This document shows, piece after piece, positions 63,460-64,000 of a stretch of 64,000 bases of DNA. Numbering within the stretch: the stretch's first letter is position 1; each line of letters starts with the position of its first letter. This DNA is from Firmicutes bacterium UBA3930 (GTDB lineage: Bacteria > Bacillota > Clostridia > Caldicoprobacterales > Caldicoprobacteraceae), in NCBI GenBank assembly GCA_002385885.1, contig DGEI01000027.1, forward strand, positions 3,307 through 67,306, written 5' to 3'. Both the position numbers and the translations under genes were made by a program. The notes below the pieces were generated by a model. It had not been told where the DNA came from. It did no database searches and saw only the letters and a list, made by a program, of their open reading frames with translations.

Positions 63460-64000
63460 GATCCCCCCGGTTTGTTGGCATATATGTTCCGAAGTTCGGT
63501 TTCAGGATAATAGTGCCGGATGATCTCGTCATAGGAATAGCCCAGCAGGGACATACCGTATGCCCCGTACTGGCTCATACCGACGCCATGGCCGTATCCC
63601 CCTCCTGAAATGACTATATTGGTGATCGTTCCTTCGGTGTTTCTTTCAAGGTCAATATAAGCAAAAGCACTGGGCAGGATGGGAAAATTCTCCCTTACCG
63701 ATCCGTCAAAGCATTGCAATACTATAGGCTTGCCTCCATCAAGGTAGTTGACCGGACGCAATACCTGACGTACATTATACTCTTTGATAACCCTGAATGT
63801 ACCCCGGGTTGTGCTGATATCCAGTTCCATTATATTTCCGCCCTGACCTCGGCGCGCAACCTGTATATTTAACAGTTGTCCTGTTTCATCCGGTATATTG
63901 TCCCGGACAAATATACCATTGTCTTTTCTTGTCAATACAAAGGAGGGATCGGCCTGTTGGATTCGGGACAGATTATTTTGGATAATGGCTTCCAGTTCCT
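63456..64000 (-). CDS. SpoIID/LytB-domain protein, C-terminal part (cut by window edge)
   Basis: The frame is open to the right edge of the window, so the N-terminus is missing. At least 180 residues are visible. The C-terminus carries the SpoIID signature GGGYGHGVGMSQYGAYGMS and YDEIIRHYYPETEL. SpoIID is a lytic transglycosylase of forespore engulfment; related SpoIID/LytB proteins act on peptidoglycan in vegetative cells. The upstream part (QADPSFVLTRKDNGIF, NYLDGGKPIVLQCFDGS) suits the stalk region before the catalytic core. Which of these functions applies cannot be settled without the N-terminus. Confidence 0.82.
   Translation of the reverse strand, partial: ELEAIIQNNLSRIQQADPSFVLTRKDNGIFVRDNIPDETGQLLNIQVARRGQGGNIMELDISTTRGTFRVIKEYNVRQVLRPVNYLDGGKPIVLQCFDGSVRENFPILPSAFAYIDLERNTEGTITNIVISGGGYGHGVGMSQYGAYGMSLLGYSYDEIIRHYYPETELRNIYANKPGGS

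Overview
The window looks like a chromosomal segment of an anaerobic, spore-forming, fermentative member of the Clostridia (Bacillota). The basis is the gene set: a class II dimeric glycyl-tRNA synthetase, HPr, a SpoIID/LytB-family protein, DUF3842 and CooT small proteins, a P-loop/Gls24 fusion protein, a trimeric-type NAD(P)-linked [FeFe]-hydrogenase, NfnAB, strong AGGAGG-type ribosome binding sites, and frequent GTG and TTG starts. I see no rRNA, tRNA, CRISPR array or intact transposon. Species cannot be fixed from this sequence alone.

Left third (1-33.7 kb). glyS, a lipoprotein and a gamma-glutamyltransferase, HPr and a TrpB2-type enzyme precede the most striking block. This block holds an enhancer-binding protein (6601-9210) that carries ferredoxin, [FeFe]-hydrogenase-like, Fe-S and PAS sensor modules on a sigma-54 AAA+/Fis activator. 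It is followed by two copies of a palindromic motif, a sigma-54 (-24/-12) promoter at 9527-9544, and a hydrogenase operon (HndA-like, HndB-like, a NuoF-GltD fusion, and the catalytic HydA). The likely reading is a self-contained redox or H2-responsive circuit. Further on are a lactonase-like protein, a MASE3-SpoIIE phosphatase broken by a one-base shift in a T8 tract, a TM1266-type hydrogenase-associated regulator, an ECF S component, a subtilase, a cysteine desulfurase, endonuclease III, malic enzyme, a carboxylesterase, NfnAB and an Ogg glycosylase.

Middle (33.7-46.4 kb). DUF3842, CooT, guaB, larE, larB and larC form a nickel/nickel-pincer-cofactor neighbourhood. larC is split at an A7 tract in the arrangement expected for -1 programmed frameshifting. 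It is followed by a purine operon, purE-(purC remnant)-purF-purM-purN-purH-purD, with an attenuator-like leader and a 3' terminator. purC survives only as a 20-codon N-terminal stub that overlaps purF.

Right third (46.4-64 kb). cobO and a radical SAM protein lead to a lysine-biosynthesis operon read on the minus strand: promoter, lysine riboswitch, terminator, asd, dapA, and dapB. The DapB is fused to a tandem ACT unit of the aspartokinase type. Beyond it are an M20 peptidase remnant, an iron-dependent alcohol dehydrogenase, an M20 amidohydrolase, a YesL-type membrane protein, a methyltransferase, Hsp33, a TPR protein, an acidic lipoprotein, a YkvI-type transporter, cca, and the C-terminal part of a SpoIID/LytB protein cut by the window edge. 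Two diverged copies of a non-coding repeat lie at 46.4 and 55.5 kb.
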